Origin: JAAYZK01 sp964535025
GTDB lineage: Bacteria > Planctomycetota > Phycisphaerae > SM23-33 > FEN-1343
Reading direction: 5' to 3'
NCBI GenBank assembly: GCA_964535025.1
Contig: CAZHRW010000244.1
Location: forward strand, 1-6,766
Length of the DNA stretch: 6,766 nucleotides
Part shown: piece after piece, positions 1 to 5,974 of the stretch
Position numbering within the stretch: the first letter of the stretch is position 1
Layout: each line of letters opens with the position of its first letter
The notes under the pieces: model-generated
What the model was told of the DNA's origin: nothing
Seen by the model: the letters and a program-made list of their open reading frames with translations, nothing else
The model's database searches: none
Program-made: the position numbers and the translations under genes

Positions 1-792
1 TGGGCGTTCAGTGACAGCGCCAACCAGGTGGCCCACTCGATGGCGGCCTTCGCCCCGGCGACGATCGCCGCCAACCAGCCCCCCGTCGCCGACGCCGGGG
101 CGGATCAGCAGGTCACCGACACCGACGGCAACGGCTCGGCAGGCGTCACGCTCGACGGGTCGGCCTCCTACGACAGCGACGGCTGGATCGACAGCTATGT
201 GTGGACCGAAGACGCCGTACAAATTGCCACCGGCGTCTCCCCGGCGGTCACCCTGGACGTCGGCGTCCACACCGTCACGCTGGAAGTCACCGACGACGCC
301 TACGACACCGACACCGATTCGGTGGTGGTCACCGTCATGTCGCCGGCGATGATCAGCGACGGGACGTGGCAGAATGCGATCCTGCCGCTCCAGACCGACA
401 CGTTCACCGTCGAGTTCGATATGACGCCCGACGGCGACGCCATCGACGGCGTGACGGGCCTGTCCTACGGGACCGCCACGACGTACTCGGACATGGCCTG
501 CATCGTCCGCTTCTACACGAACGGCCAGATCGAAGCGCGTGACGGCGGCGTCTACACCAACGACACCTCCGTGCCGTATGCGGCTTACGTGACCTACCAC
601 GTCCGCCTGGTGATCGACATCGCCAACGATCTGTACGACATCTACGTCACCCCGGACGGCCAATCCGAGATCACGCTCGGCACCGGCTACAGCTTCCGCA
701 CCGACCAGCTCGGCGTCGGCAGCCTGGACAACTGGGCCGTCTATGCCTATGTCCCCTCGCACGAGGTGGCCAACCTGACGATCACCGACTGA
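1..792 (+). CDS. C-terminal part of a secreted PKD-domain protein (5' truncated by the window edge)
   Basis: The frame is open from base 1, so the true start lies outside the window and the in-frame GTG at 28 is not a convincing start. The 263 visible residues end at TGA (790-792). Residues about 25-114 form a PKD (Ig-like beta-sandwich) domain: NQPPVADAGADQQV, then the Asp-rich DTDGNGSAGVTLDGSASYDS, then VWTED and GVHTVTLEVTDDAYDTDTDSVV. Residues about 119-263 form a second beta-rich domain with patterns such as IVRFYTNGQIEARDGG, YHVRLVIDIANDLYDIYVTP, FRTDQLGVGSLDNWAV and a final VANLTI strand. From memory, this resembles C-terminal domains appended to secreted polysaccharide lyases and glycosidases. 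The abundant Asp suggests Ca2+ binding and an extracellular location. No C-terminal membrane anchor or PEP-CTERM-like tail is visible. Any catalytic domain would be upstream and unseen, so the enzyme type, if it is an enzyme, cannot be stated. The first 24 residues look like the tail of another domain or a linker. Confidence 0.85.
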   Translation, partial: WAFSDSANQVAHSMAAFAPATIAANQPPVADAGADQQVTDTDGNGSAGVTLDGSASYDSDGWIDSYVWTEDAVQIATGVSPAVTLDVGVHTVTLEVTDDAYDTDTDSVVVTVMSPAMISDGTWQNAILPLQTDTFTVEFDMTPDGDAIDGVTGLSYGTATTYSDMACIVRFYTNGQIEARDGGVYTNDTSVPYAAYVTYHVRLVIDIANDLYDIYVTPDGQSEITLGTGYSFRTDQLGVGSLDNWAVYAYVPSHEVANLTITD

Positions 793-810
793 CGGCGATC
801 GACGTGCTGC

Positions 811-855
811 ACGACGGACGGCCGGGATGTCCGCGGAGGTCCCGGCCGTCGTCGT
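811..855 (+). terminator. Strong GC-rich hairpin after the PKD-protein gene (probable terminator without a U-tract)
   Basis: Bases 818-827 (ACGGCCGGGA) pair with 840-849 (TCCCGGCCGT). After a single bulged G at 817, bases 811-816 (ACGACG) pair with 850-855 (CGTCGT), giving 16 base pairs. The 12-base loop (828-839) contains its own palindrome, TCCGCGGA. The hairpin lies 18 bases past the stop at 792 and before the promoter at 871. No run of T follows, so it is not a classical intrinsic terminator. It may still stop transcription or stabilise the 3' end of the upstream mRNA. Confidence 0.55.
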
Positions 856-870
856 GTCGGGACGGCGCCC

Positions 871-899
871 TTGCCAATGGGGCGTCGCCGGCTCACAAT
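871..899 (+). promoter_or_regulatory. Putative sigma70-like promoter of the nucleoside transporter
   Basis: TTGCCA (871-876, 5/6 to TTGACA) is followed by a 17-base spacer and CACAAT (894-899, 4/6 to TATAAT). A start point about 7 bases past the -10 would fall at about 906, the A of the transporter's ATG. That would give a leaderless mRNA, consistent with the lack of a Shine-Dalgarno sequence before this gene. The site was identified by eye only. Confidence 0.45.
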
Positions 900-905
900 G
901 CCACC

Positions 906-2141
906 ATGAGCGTTTACAACCTTGTCAGTCTGCTCGGCCTGTTCATCCTGATGGCGGTGGCGTGGGCGCTGTCGCGTCAGCGGCGGCGGGTCAACGTGCG
1001 GTGTGTGGCGGCGGGGCTGGCGTTGCAGTTGGCGCTGGGGGCGGTGGTGTTCCTGGCGCCGCCGTCGCGGGCCGCGTTCGCGTGGATCAACGACGTGACC
1101 GTCGAGGTGCTCACGGCCTGCCAGGCGGGGCAGGTGTTCGTGTTCGGCGCGCTGGCCGACCCCGAGAAGGTGGGGGGGTTCTCGCTGGCGACGCAGGCAC
1201 TGCCGCTGATCATCTTCTTCAGCGCCCTGATGGGGCTGCTGTATTACGTCGGCATCATGCCGGCGATCATCCGGGCGTTCGCGTGGGTGTTCGTGCGGGC
1301 GATGCGGATCAGCGGGGCCGAGTCGCTCTGTGCCGCGAGCAACATCTTCGTGGGGATCGAGTCGGTCACCGCCGTCCGGCCGTACCTGCAGCGGATGACC
1401 CGCTCGGAGTTCTGCACGATCCTCGCCGCCGGCATGGCCACGGTGGCGGCGTCGACGATGGCGGCGTACGTGGTCATGCTCCAGGATGTTTTCCCCGGCA
1501 TCGCCGGGCACCTGGTCTCCGCCTCGATCCTGTCGGTCCCCGCGGCGGTGGCGATGTCGAAGCTCCTCTATCCCGACGACGGCCAGCCGGTCACGCTGGG
1601 CGGCACGGCCCGCTTCGCCATCGAGCGCGACCCGGGTCCCCTCGAGGCGGTCATCGCCGGGGCGATGGCGGGCGTGAAGCTCGTGGTGGGCATCGTGGCG
1701 CTGCTGATCGCCTTCCTGGGCATGATCGGCCTGATCGACCTGCTGCTGGGGTGGATCCACGACGGGCTGTCGCTGGCCGGGATCCTGGGATACCTCTTCG
1801 CGCCCCTGGCGTTCATCATCGGCGTGCCGTGGGCCGATGCGCCCCTGGCCGGACAGATGCTCGGCGTGCGGGCGGTTGCCACGGAGATCCCCGCCTACCT
1901 CCAGCTGCAGGAGGCCCTCGAAACCGGCAGCTTCACCAGCGCCCGCACCGGCGTCATTGTCGCCTACGCCCTGTGCGGCTTTGCCCACATCGCCTCACTG
2001 GCCATCTTCGTCGGCGGCACCGCCGCCCTCGCCCCCGACCGGCGGAACGACATCGCCGCCGTTGGCCCCCGAGCCCTGCTGGCGGCGACGCTGGCGTGCC
2101 TGATGACCGGGGCCGTGGCCGGGACGTTCTTCATCGGATAG
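906..2141 (+). CDS. Concentrative nucleoside transporter, CNT/NupC family
   Basis: This is a 411-residue inner-membrane symporter that probably imports nucleosides using an ion gradient (Na+ or H+). Length and layout fit bacterial CNTs: N-terminal helices at about 5-23 and 32-51, the gate region at about 72-220, and C-terminal transport helices at about 249-408. Family signatures include QVFVFGAL (76-83), IIFFSALMGLLYYVGIM (102-118), SGAESLCAASNIFVG (136-150), RPYLQRMTRSE (158-168), HLVSASILSVPAAVAMSKLLYP (within 202-223) and YALCGFAHIASLAIFVGG (354-371). Substrate-site positions differ from NupC/vcCNT-type proteins. The usual GQTEAPL loop reads GIESVTA (150-156), NEF is replaced by TEI (326-328), and FANFSS is replaced by FAHIAS (359-364). 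The acidic residues E152 and E327 are kept. ATG 906 was chosen because homology begins directly with the first helix. An in-frame GTG at 804 would add 34 residues that are Arg/Pro-rich, lie over the hairpin and promoter, and look non-coding. The gene ends 7 bases from the convergent UroD-like gene. The family call is secure; the substrate is not. Confidence 0.93.
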   Translation: MSVYNLVSLLGLFILMAVAWALSRQRRRVNVRCVAAGLALQLALGAVVFLAPPSRAAFAWINDVTVEVLTACQAGQVFVFGALADPEKVGGFSLATQALPLIIFFSALMGLLYYVGIMPAIIRAFAWVFVRAMRISGAESLCAASNIFVGIESVTAVRPYLQRMTRSEFCTILAAGMATVAASTMAAYVVMLQDVFPGIAGHLVSASILSVPAAVAMSKLLYPDDGQPVTLGGTARFAIERDPGPLEAVIAGAMAGVKLVVGIVALLIAFLGMIGLIDLLLGWIHDGLSLAGILGYLFAPLAFIIGVPWADAPLAGQMLGVRAVATEIPAYLQLQEALETGSFTSARTGVIVAYALCGFAHIASLAIFVGGTAALAPDRRNDIAAVGPRALLAATLACLMTGAVAGTFFIG

Positions 2142-2148
2142 CAAGCCG

Positions 2149-3315
2149 CTACCGTCTGGCTTTCCAGGCCTCGATCATCACGTCGACGTTCCGTCGGCAC
2201 AGGTCGCTGTCGGCGAGGATGGAGTCGCCGGGGCCGAGGATGAAGCGGCCGCCGTCGGCGAGGGCGTCAAAGGCGTCGTCCACGGCGCGGCGGACCTGCT
2301 CGCCTGTGCCGCGCTCGATGATATGGTTGTTGTTGACACCGCCGTACAGCGTCATCTGTCCTCCGACGGTGCGCTTGATGAGCCCCAGGTCGGTCCGCCC
2401 GGCCATCGGATCGATGTTGGAATAGATGTCGAAGCCCAACTCGCCGAACATCTCCAGCAGGGGCATCGCGCCGGTGTTCATGATGTAGGTGTAGACGCGC
2501 CCCGCCTGGTGGGCCGTCCGGATCTCCCGCCGGAGGGGCTCGAAGAAGAACCGGCGGTACAGGGACGGCGACCAGAAGTCGGTGCTTTCGTACCAGCCGC
2601 GACGGTAGACCAGGTCGACCCCGGCATCGAGGTGGATCTCCAGGCGGGCCTGGTTCCATCGGGCGACGATGTCGACGAATCGCGCCATCACGTCGGGCTG
2701 CTCCATCGCCATCATCACCAGCGGCTCGATCCCCGTCATCCAGATCAGCGGGTCGCCCACGCCCCACAGCGTCCCGGCCAGCAGCAGCCCGTGCCGGTCG
2801 CAGAACCGCCGGGCCGTCGCCACCTCCCGCCGGTAGGCGTCCAACGGTTCGCCCGTCGGGGGCTGGAAGATCCGTTCGACCGCGTCGAGGTCCTCGCCGC
2901 CGCGGACGAGGTAGCGCAGCGAGCGGCTCGGCGGGACGTGGTGGTCGCTGAACAGCGGGGGGTACGGGTGAGCGTAGTCGCCTGTCCTGCGGACCTCCTG
3001 GCGGAGCGTCCCGGCGTCGGTGATGTACTCGGTGATCGCCACCTCGGCGGGCTCGGGGTCCCGCCGTTCGGTCCATTGGCGCGTCTGGTACGCGGCGGCG
3101 TTCATCGGCAGGTCGTGGATCGACACGGCGGTGTCGACGCCCAGATCGAGGTAGTACGTCGCCCGCGCGAACGGGTCGGGATGCAGCCGGTTGACGAAGT
3201 GCACGTACGGGTGGCCGACCCCCTCGAAGCACAGCGGCACGTGATCGACCGGCTCGCCCCGGACCGTCGCCAGGATGCGTTCCTTGGATGTCATCGGTTC
3301 GCGGCGTTTCGCCAT
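2149..3315 (-). CDS. Uroporphyrinogen decarboxylase (UroD) superfamily protein, substrate unknown
   Basis: The product is a 388-residue soluble cytoplasmic protein with the UroD/MtaA-type (beta/alpha)8 barrel pattern. It has the family opening MTSKERILATVRGEPVDHVP (8-27), a long mid-barrel WGVGDPLIWMTGIEPLVMMA (184-203), and a C-terminal block with LYGGVNNNHII (323-333), GEQVRRAVDDAFDAL (338-352) and GGRFILGPGDSI (355-366). It lacks the N-terminal Arg-rich porphyrin-binding motif of true HemE. The place where corrinoid methyltransferases of the MtaA type carry the zinc-binding His-x-Cys reads YIMNTG (277-282). Neither haem synthesis nor zinc-dependent methyl transfer is therefore supported. 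Such divergent members are common in Planctomycetota and usually unassigned. The start ATG (3315-3313) is fixed by AAGGAG seven bases upstream; M8 has no such site. The gene converges with the transporter, so shared transcription is unlikely. Confidence 0.88.
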   Translation of the reverse strand: MAKRREPMTSKERILATVRGEPVDHVPLCFEGVGHPYVHFVNRLHPDPFARATYYLDLGVDTAVSIHDLPMNAAAYQTRQWTERRDPEPAEVAITEYITDAGTLRQEVRRTGDYAHPYPPLFSDHHVPPSRSLRYLVRGGEDLDAVERIFQPPTGEPLDAYRREVATARRFCDRHGLLLAGTLWGVGDPLIWMTGIEPLVMMAMEQPDVMARFVDIVARWNQARLEIHLDAGVDLVYRRGWYESTDFWSPSLYRRFFFEPLRREIRTAHQAGRVYTYIMNTGAMPLLEMFGELGFDIYSNIDPMAGRTDLGLIKRTVGGQMTLYGGVNNNHIIERGTGEQVRRAVDDAFDALADGGRFILGPGDSILADSDLCRRNVDVMIEAWKARR

Positions 3316-3322
3316 GGGGGTT

Positions 3323-3328
3323 CTCCTT
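3323..3328 (-). promoter_or_regulatory. Shine-Dalgarno site of the UroD-like gene
   Basis: Read on the minus strand this is AAGGAG with a 7-base spacer to the ATG at 3315. It is a near-ideal site and decides the start in favour of the longer form over the in-frame ATG seven codons later. It contrasts with the transporter, which has none. Confidence 0.85.
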
Positions 3329-3348
3329 TTCGTGCGGGCTCACGCGCC

Positions 3349-3376
3349 AGTATCGTCGCCGGGGCGGAAAGGTCAA
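3349..3376 (-). promoter_or_regulatory. Putative sigma70-like promoter of the UroD-like gene
   Basis: On the minus strand TTGACC (3376-3371, 5/6 to consensus) is followed by a 16-base spacer and GATACT (3354-3349, 4/6 to TATAAT). Transcription would start near 3342, leaving a leader of about 27 bases that contains the Shine-Dalgarno site. The -35 begins 7 bases from the palindrome centre, so any operator further upstream is lost. Identified by eye. Confidence 0.5.
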
Positions 3377-3390
3377 CCGCCGGCCGGCGG
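3377..3390. other. Palindrome centre / junction
   Basis: The centre of symmetry lies between 3383 and 3384 in the 14-base self-complementary GC-only sequence CCGCCGGCCGGCGG. On each side it is followed directly by a -35-like TTGACC reading outward. Real sequence upstream of the UroD-like gene is therefore known for only 68 bases before the contig turns back on itself. The true genomic neighbour beyond this point is unknown. No direct repeat, insertion-sequence end or integrase-type core is visible at the joint. Confidence 0.9.
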
Positions 3391-3418
3391 TTGACCTTTC
3401 CGCCCCGGCGACGATACT
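3391..3418 (+). promoter_or_regulatory. Mirror copy of the UroD-like gene promoter
   Basis: This is the exact reverse-complement duplicate of the promoter at 3349-3376: TTGACC (3391-3396), 16-base spacer, GATACT (3413-3418). The back-to-back arrangement of two identical promoters comes from the palindrome and should not be read as a natural divergent promoter. Confidence 0.5.
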
Positions 3419-3438
3419 GGCGCGTGAGCCCGCACGAA

Positions 3439-3444
3439 AAGGAG
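3439..3444 (+). promoter_or_regulatory. Mirror copy of the Shine-Dalgarno site of the UroD-like gene
   Basis: AAGGAG lies seven bases before the ATG at 3452 and is identical to the site at 3323-3328 on the other strand. Confidence 0.85.
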
Positions 3445-3451
3445 AACCCCC

Positions 3452-4618
3452 ATGGCGAAACGCCGCGAACCGATGACATCCAAGGAACGCATCCTGGCGA
3501 CGGTCCGGGGCGAGCCGGTCGATCACGTGCCGCTGTGCTTCGAGGGGGTCGGCCACCCGTACGTGCACTTCGTCAACCGGCTGCATCCCGACCCGTTCGC
3601 GCGGGCGACGTACTACCTCGATCTGGGCGTCGACACCGCCGTGTCGATCCACGACCTGCCGATGAACGCCGCCGCGTACCAGACGCGCCAATGGACCGAA
3701 CGGCGGGACCCCGAGCCCGCCGAGGTGGCGATCACCGAGTACATCACCGACGCCGGGACGCTCCGCCAGGAGGTCCGCAGGACAGGCGACTACGCTCACC
3801 CGTACCCCCCGCTGTTCAGCGACCACCACGTCCCGCCGAGCCGCTCGCTGCGCTACCTCGTCCGCGGCGGCGAGGACCTCGACGCGGTCGAACGGATCTT
3901 CCAGCCCCCGACGGGCGAACCGTTGGACGCCTACCGGCGGGAGGTGGCGACGGCCCGGCGGTTCTGCGACCGGCACGGGCTGCTGCTGGCCGGGACGCTG
4001 TGGGGCGTGGGCGACCCGCTGATCTGGATGACGGGGATCGAGCCGCTGGTGATGATGGCGATGGAGCAGCCCGACGTGATGGCGCGATTCGTCGACATCG
4101 TCGCCCGATGGAACCAGGCCCGCCTGGAGATCCACCTCGATGCCGGGGTCGACCTGGTCTACCGTCGCGGCTGGTACGAAAGCACCGACTTCTGGTCGCC
4201 GTCCCTGTACCGCCGGTTCTTCTTCGAGCCCCTCCGGCGGGAGATCCGGACGGCCCACCAGGCGGGGCGCGTCTACACCTACATCATGAACACCGGCGCG
4301 ATGCCCCTGCTGGAGATGTTCGGCGAGTTGGGCTTCGACATCTATTCCAACATCGATCCGATGGCCGGGCGGACCGACCTGGGGCTCATCAAGCGCACCG
4401 TCGGAGGACAGATGACGCTGTACGGCGGTGTCAACAACAACCATATCATCGAGCGCGGCACAGGCGAGCAGGTCCGCCGCGCCGTGGACGACGCCTTTGA
4501 CGCCCTCGCCGACGGCGGCCGCTTCATCCTCGGCCCCGGCGACTCCATCCTCGCCGACAGCGACCTGTGCCGACGGAACGTCGACGTGATGATCGAGGCC
4601 TGGAAAGCCAGACGGTAG
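3452..4618 (+). CDS. UroD superfamily protein, mirror copy
   Basis: This encodes the same 388 residues as the gene at 2149-3315, with no base difference. Identity extends through synonymous positions and the non-coding leader, which argues against an evolved paralogue pair. The domain description, the absence of HemE and zinc-site motifs, and the unknown substrate are as for the first copy. Reading this strand is convenient because the start, Shine-Dalgarno site and promoter appear in natural orientation. It converges on the second transporter copy at 4626. Confidence 0.88.
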   Translation: MAKRREPMTSKERILATVRGEPVDHVPLCFEGVGHPYVHFVNRLHPDPFARATYYLDLGVDTAVSIHDLPMNAAAYQTRQWTERRDPEPAEVAITEYITDAGTLRQEVRRTGDYAHPYPPLFSDHHVPPSRSLRYLVRGGEDLDAVERIFQPPTGEPLDAYRREVATARRFCDRHGLLLAGTLWGVGDPLIWMTGIEPLVMMAMEQPDVMARFVDIVARWNQARLEIHLDAGVDLVYRRGWYESTDFWSPSLYRRFFFEPLRREIRTAHQAGRVYTYIMNTGAMPLLEMFGELGFDIYSNIDPMAGRTDLGLIKRTVGGQMTLYGGVNNNHIIERGTGEQVRRAVDDAFDALADGGRFILGPGDSILADSDLCRRNVDVMIEAWKARR

Positions 4619-4625
4619 CGGCTTG

Positions 4626-5861
4626 CTATCCGATGAAGAACGTCCCGGCCACGGCCCCGGTCATCAGGCACGCCAGCGTCGCCGCCAGCAGGGCTCGGGG
4701 GCCAACGGCGGCGATGTCGTTCCGCCGGTCGGGGGCGAGGGCGGCGGTGCCGCCGACGAAGATGGCCAGTGAGGCGATGTGGGCAAAGCCGCACAGGGCG
4801 TAGGCGACAATGACGCCGGTGCGGGCGCTGGTGAAGCTGCCGGTTTCGAGGGCCTCCTGCAGCTGGAGGTAGGCGGGGATCTCCGTGGCAACCGCCCGCA
4901 CGCCGAGCATCTGTCCGGCCAGGGGCGCATCGGCCCACGGCACGCCGATGATGAACGCCAGGGGCGCGAAGAGGTATCCCAGGATCCCGGCCAGCGACAG
5001 CCCGTCGTGGATCCACCCCAGCAGCAGGTCGATCAGGCCGATCATGCCCAGGAAGGCGATCAGCAGCGCCACGATGCCCACCACGAGCTTCACGCCCGCC
5101 ATCGCCCCGGCGATGACCGCCTCGAGGGGACCCGGGTCGCGCTCGATGGCGAAGCGGGCCGTGCCGCCCAGCGTGACCGGCTGGCCGTCGTCGGGATAGA
5201 GGAGCTTCGACATCGCCACCGCCGCGGGGACCGACAGGATCGAGGCGGAGACCAGGTGCCCGGCGATGCCGGGGAAAACATCCTGGAGCATGACCACGTA
5301 CGCCGCCATCGTCGACGCCGCCACCGTGGCCATGCCGGCGGCGAGGATCGTGCAGAACTCCGAGCGGGTCATCCGCTGCAGGTACGGCCGGACGGCGGTG
5401 ACCGACTCGATCCCCACGAAGATGTTGCTCGCGGCACAGAGCGACTCGGCCCCGCTGATCCGCATCGCCCGCACGAACACCCACGCGAACGCCCGGATGA
5501 TCGCCGGCATGATGCCGACGTAATACAGCAGCCCCATCAGGGCGCTGAAGAAGATGATCAGCGGCAGTGCCTGCGTCGCCAGCGAGAACCCCCCCACCTT
5601 CTCGGGGTCGGCCAGCGCGCCGAACACGAACACCTGCCCCGCCTGGCAGGCCGTGAGCACCTCGACGGTCACGTCGTTGATCCACGCGAACGCGGCCCGC
5701 GACGGCGGCGCCAGGAACACCACCGCCCCCAGCGCCAACTGCAACGCCAGCCCCGCCGCCACACACCGCACGTTGACCCGCCGCCGCTGACGCGACAGCG
5801 CCCACGCCACCGCCATCAGGATGAACAGGCCGAGCAGACTGACAAGGTTGTAAACGCTCAT
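4626..5861 (-). CDS. Concentrative nucleoside transporter (CNT/NupC family), mirror copy
   Basis: This is an exact duplicate, on the opposite strand, of the 411-residue transporter at 906-2141. The ATG is at 5861-5859 and the TAG at 4628-4626. All signatures and the unusual GIESVTA, TEI and FAHIAS substrate-site variants are the same. The copy adds no independent evidence about conservation because it is probably the same molecule read twice. Confidence 0.93.
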   Translation of the reverse strand: MSVYNLVSLLGLFILMAVAWALSRQRRRVNVRCVAAGLALQLALGAVVFLAPPSRAAFAWINDVTVEVLTACQAGQVFVFGALADPEKVGGFSLATQALPLIIFFSALMGLLYYVGIMPAIIRAFAWVFVRAMRISGAESLCAASNIFVGIESVTAVRPYLQRMTRSEFCTILAAGMATVAASTMAAYVVMLQDVFPGIAGHLVSASILSVPAAVAMSKLLYPDDGQPVTLGGTARFAIERDPGPLEAVIAGAMAGVKLVVGIVALLIAFLGMIGLIDLLLGWIHDGLSLAGILGYLFAPLAFIIGVPWADAPLAGQMLGVRAVATEIPAYLQLQEALETGSFTSARTGVIVAYALCGFAHIASLAIFVGGTAALAPDRRNDIAAVGPRALLAATLACLMTGAVAGTFFIG

Positions 5862-5867
5862 GGTGGC

Positions 5868-5896
5868 ATTGTGAGCCGGCGACGCCCCATTGGCAA
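5868..5896 (-). promoter_or_regulatory. Mirror copy of the transporter promoter
   Basis: On the minus strand TTGCCA (5896-5891), a 17-base spacer and CACAAT (5873-5868) duplicate the site at 871-899. The predicted start is at the ATG (about 5861). Confidence 0.45.
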
Positions 5897-5911
5897 GGGC
5901 GCCGTCCCGAC

Positions 5912-5956
5912 ACGACGACGGCCGGGACCTCCGCGGACATCCCGGCCGTCCGTCGT
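5912..5956 (-). terminator. Mirror copy of the GC-rich hairpin
   Basis: This is an exact duplicate of the 16-base-pair, one-bulge hairpin at 811-855, located after the stop codon of the mirrored PKD-protein gene. No U-tract follows on that strand. Confidence 0.55.
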
Positions 5957-5974
5957 GCAGCACGTCGATCGCCG

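Noticed and set aside
804..905. N-terminal extension of the transporter from the in-frame GTG at 804
   Set aside because: The 34 extra residues are Arg/Pro/Ser-rich and non-hydrophobic. They overlap the hairpin and promoter, and family proteins begin at the first membrane helix (ATG 906).
747..1988. 413-codon open frame antisense to the transporter, with mirror copy at 4779-6020
   Set aside because: It is low-complexity, rich in Arg/His/Gln/Asp, and lies opposite a clearly conserved membrane protein. This is a typical GC-rich antisense shadow.
827..2425. 532-codon open frame overlapping the transporter and the end of the UroD-like gene, with mirror copy at 4342-5940
   Set aside because: It is an out-of-frame, Arg/Gly/Pro-rich translation. 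It crosses a stop-to-stop boundary of two genuine genes and has no family motif.
3288..3479. 62-codon frames over the palindrome centre on both strands
   Set aside because: They would exist only if the fold-back junction is real, and they cover the promoter and Shine-Dalgarno region of the UroD-like gene.
2267..4500. Two 725-codon open frames crossing the palindrome centre (2267-4444 on minus, 2323-4500 on plus)
   Set aside because: They are reading-frame shadows of the UroD-like genes joined through the artificial junction. Composition is Arg/Pro/Gly-rich with no recognisable domain, and they are mirror images of each other.
2149..4618. A natural divergent pair of UroD-like paralogues sharing a bidirectional promoter
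   Set aside because: The copies are identical at every base, coding and non-coding, and the identity continues to both window ends. This is a duplication of the sequence record rather than a paralogue pair.
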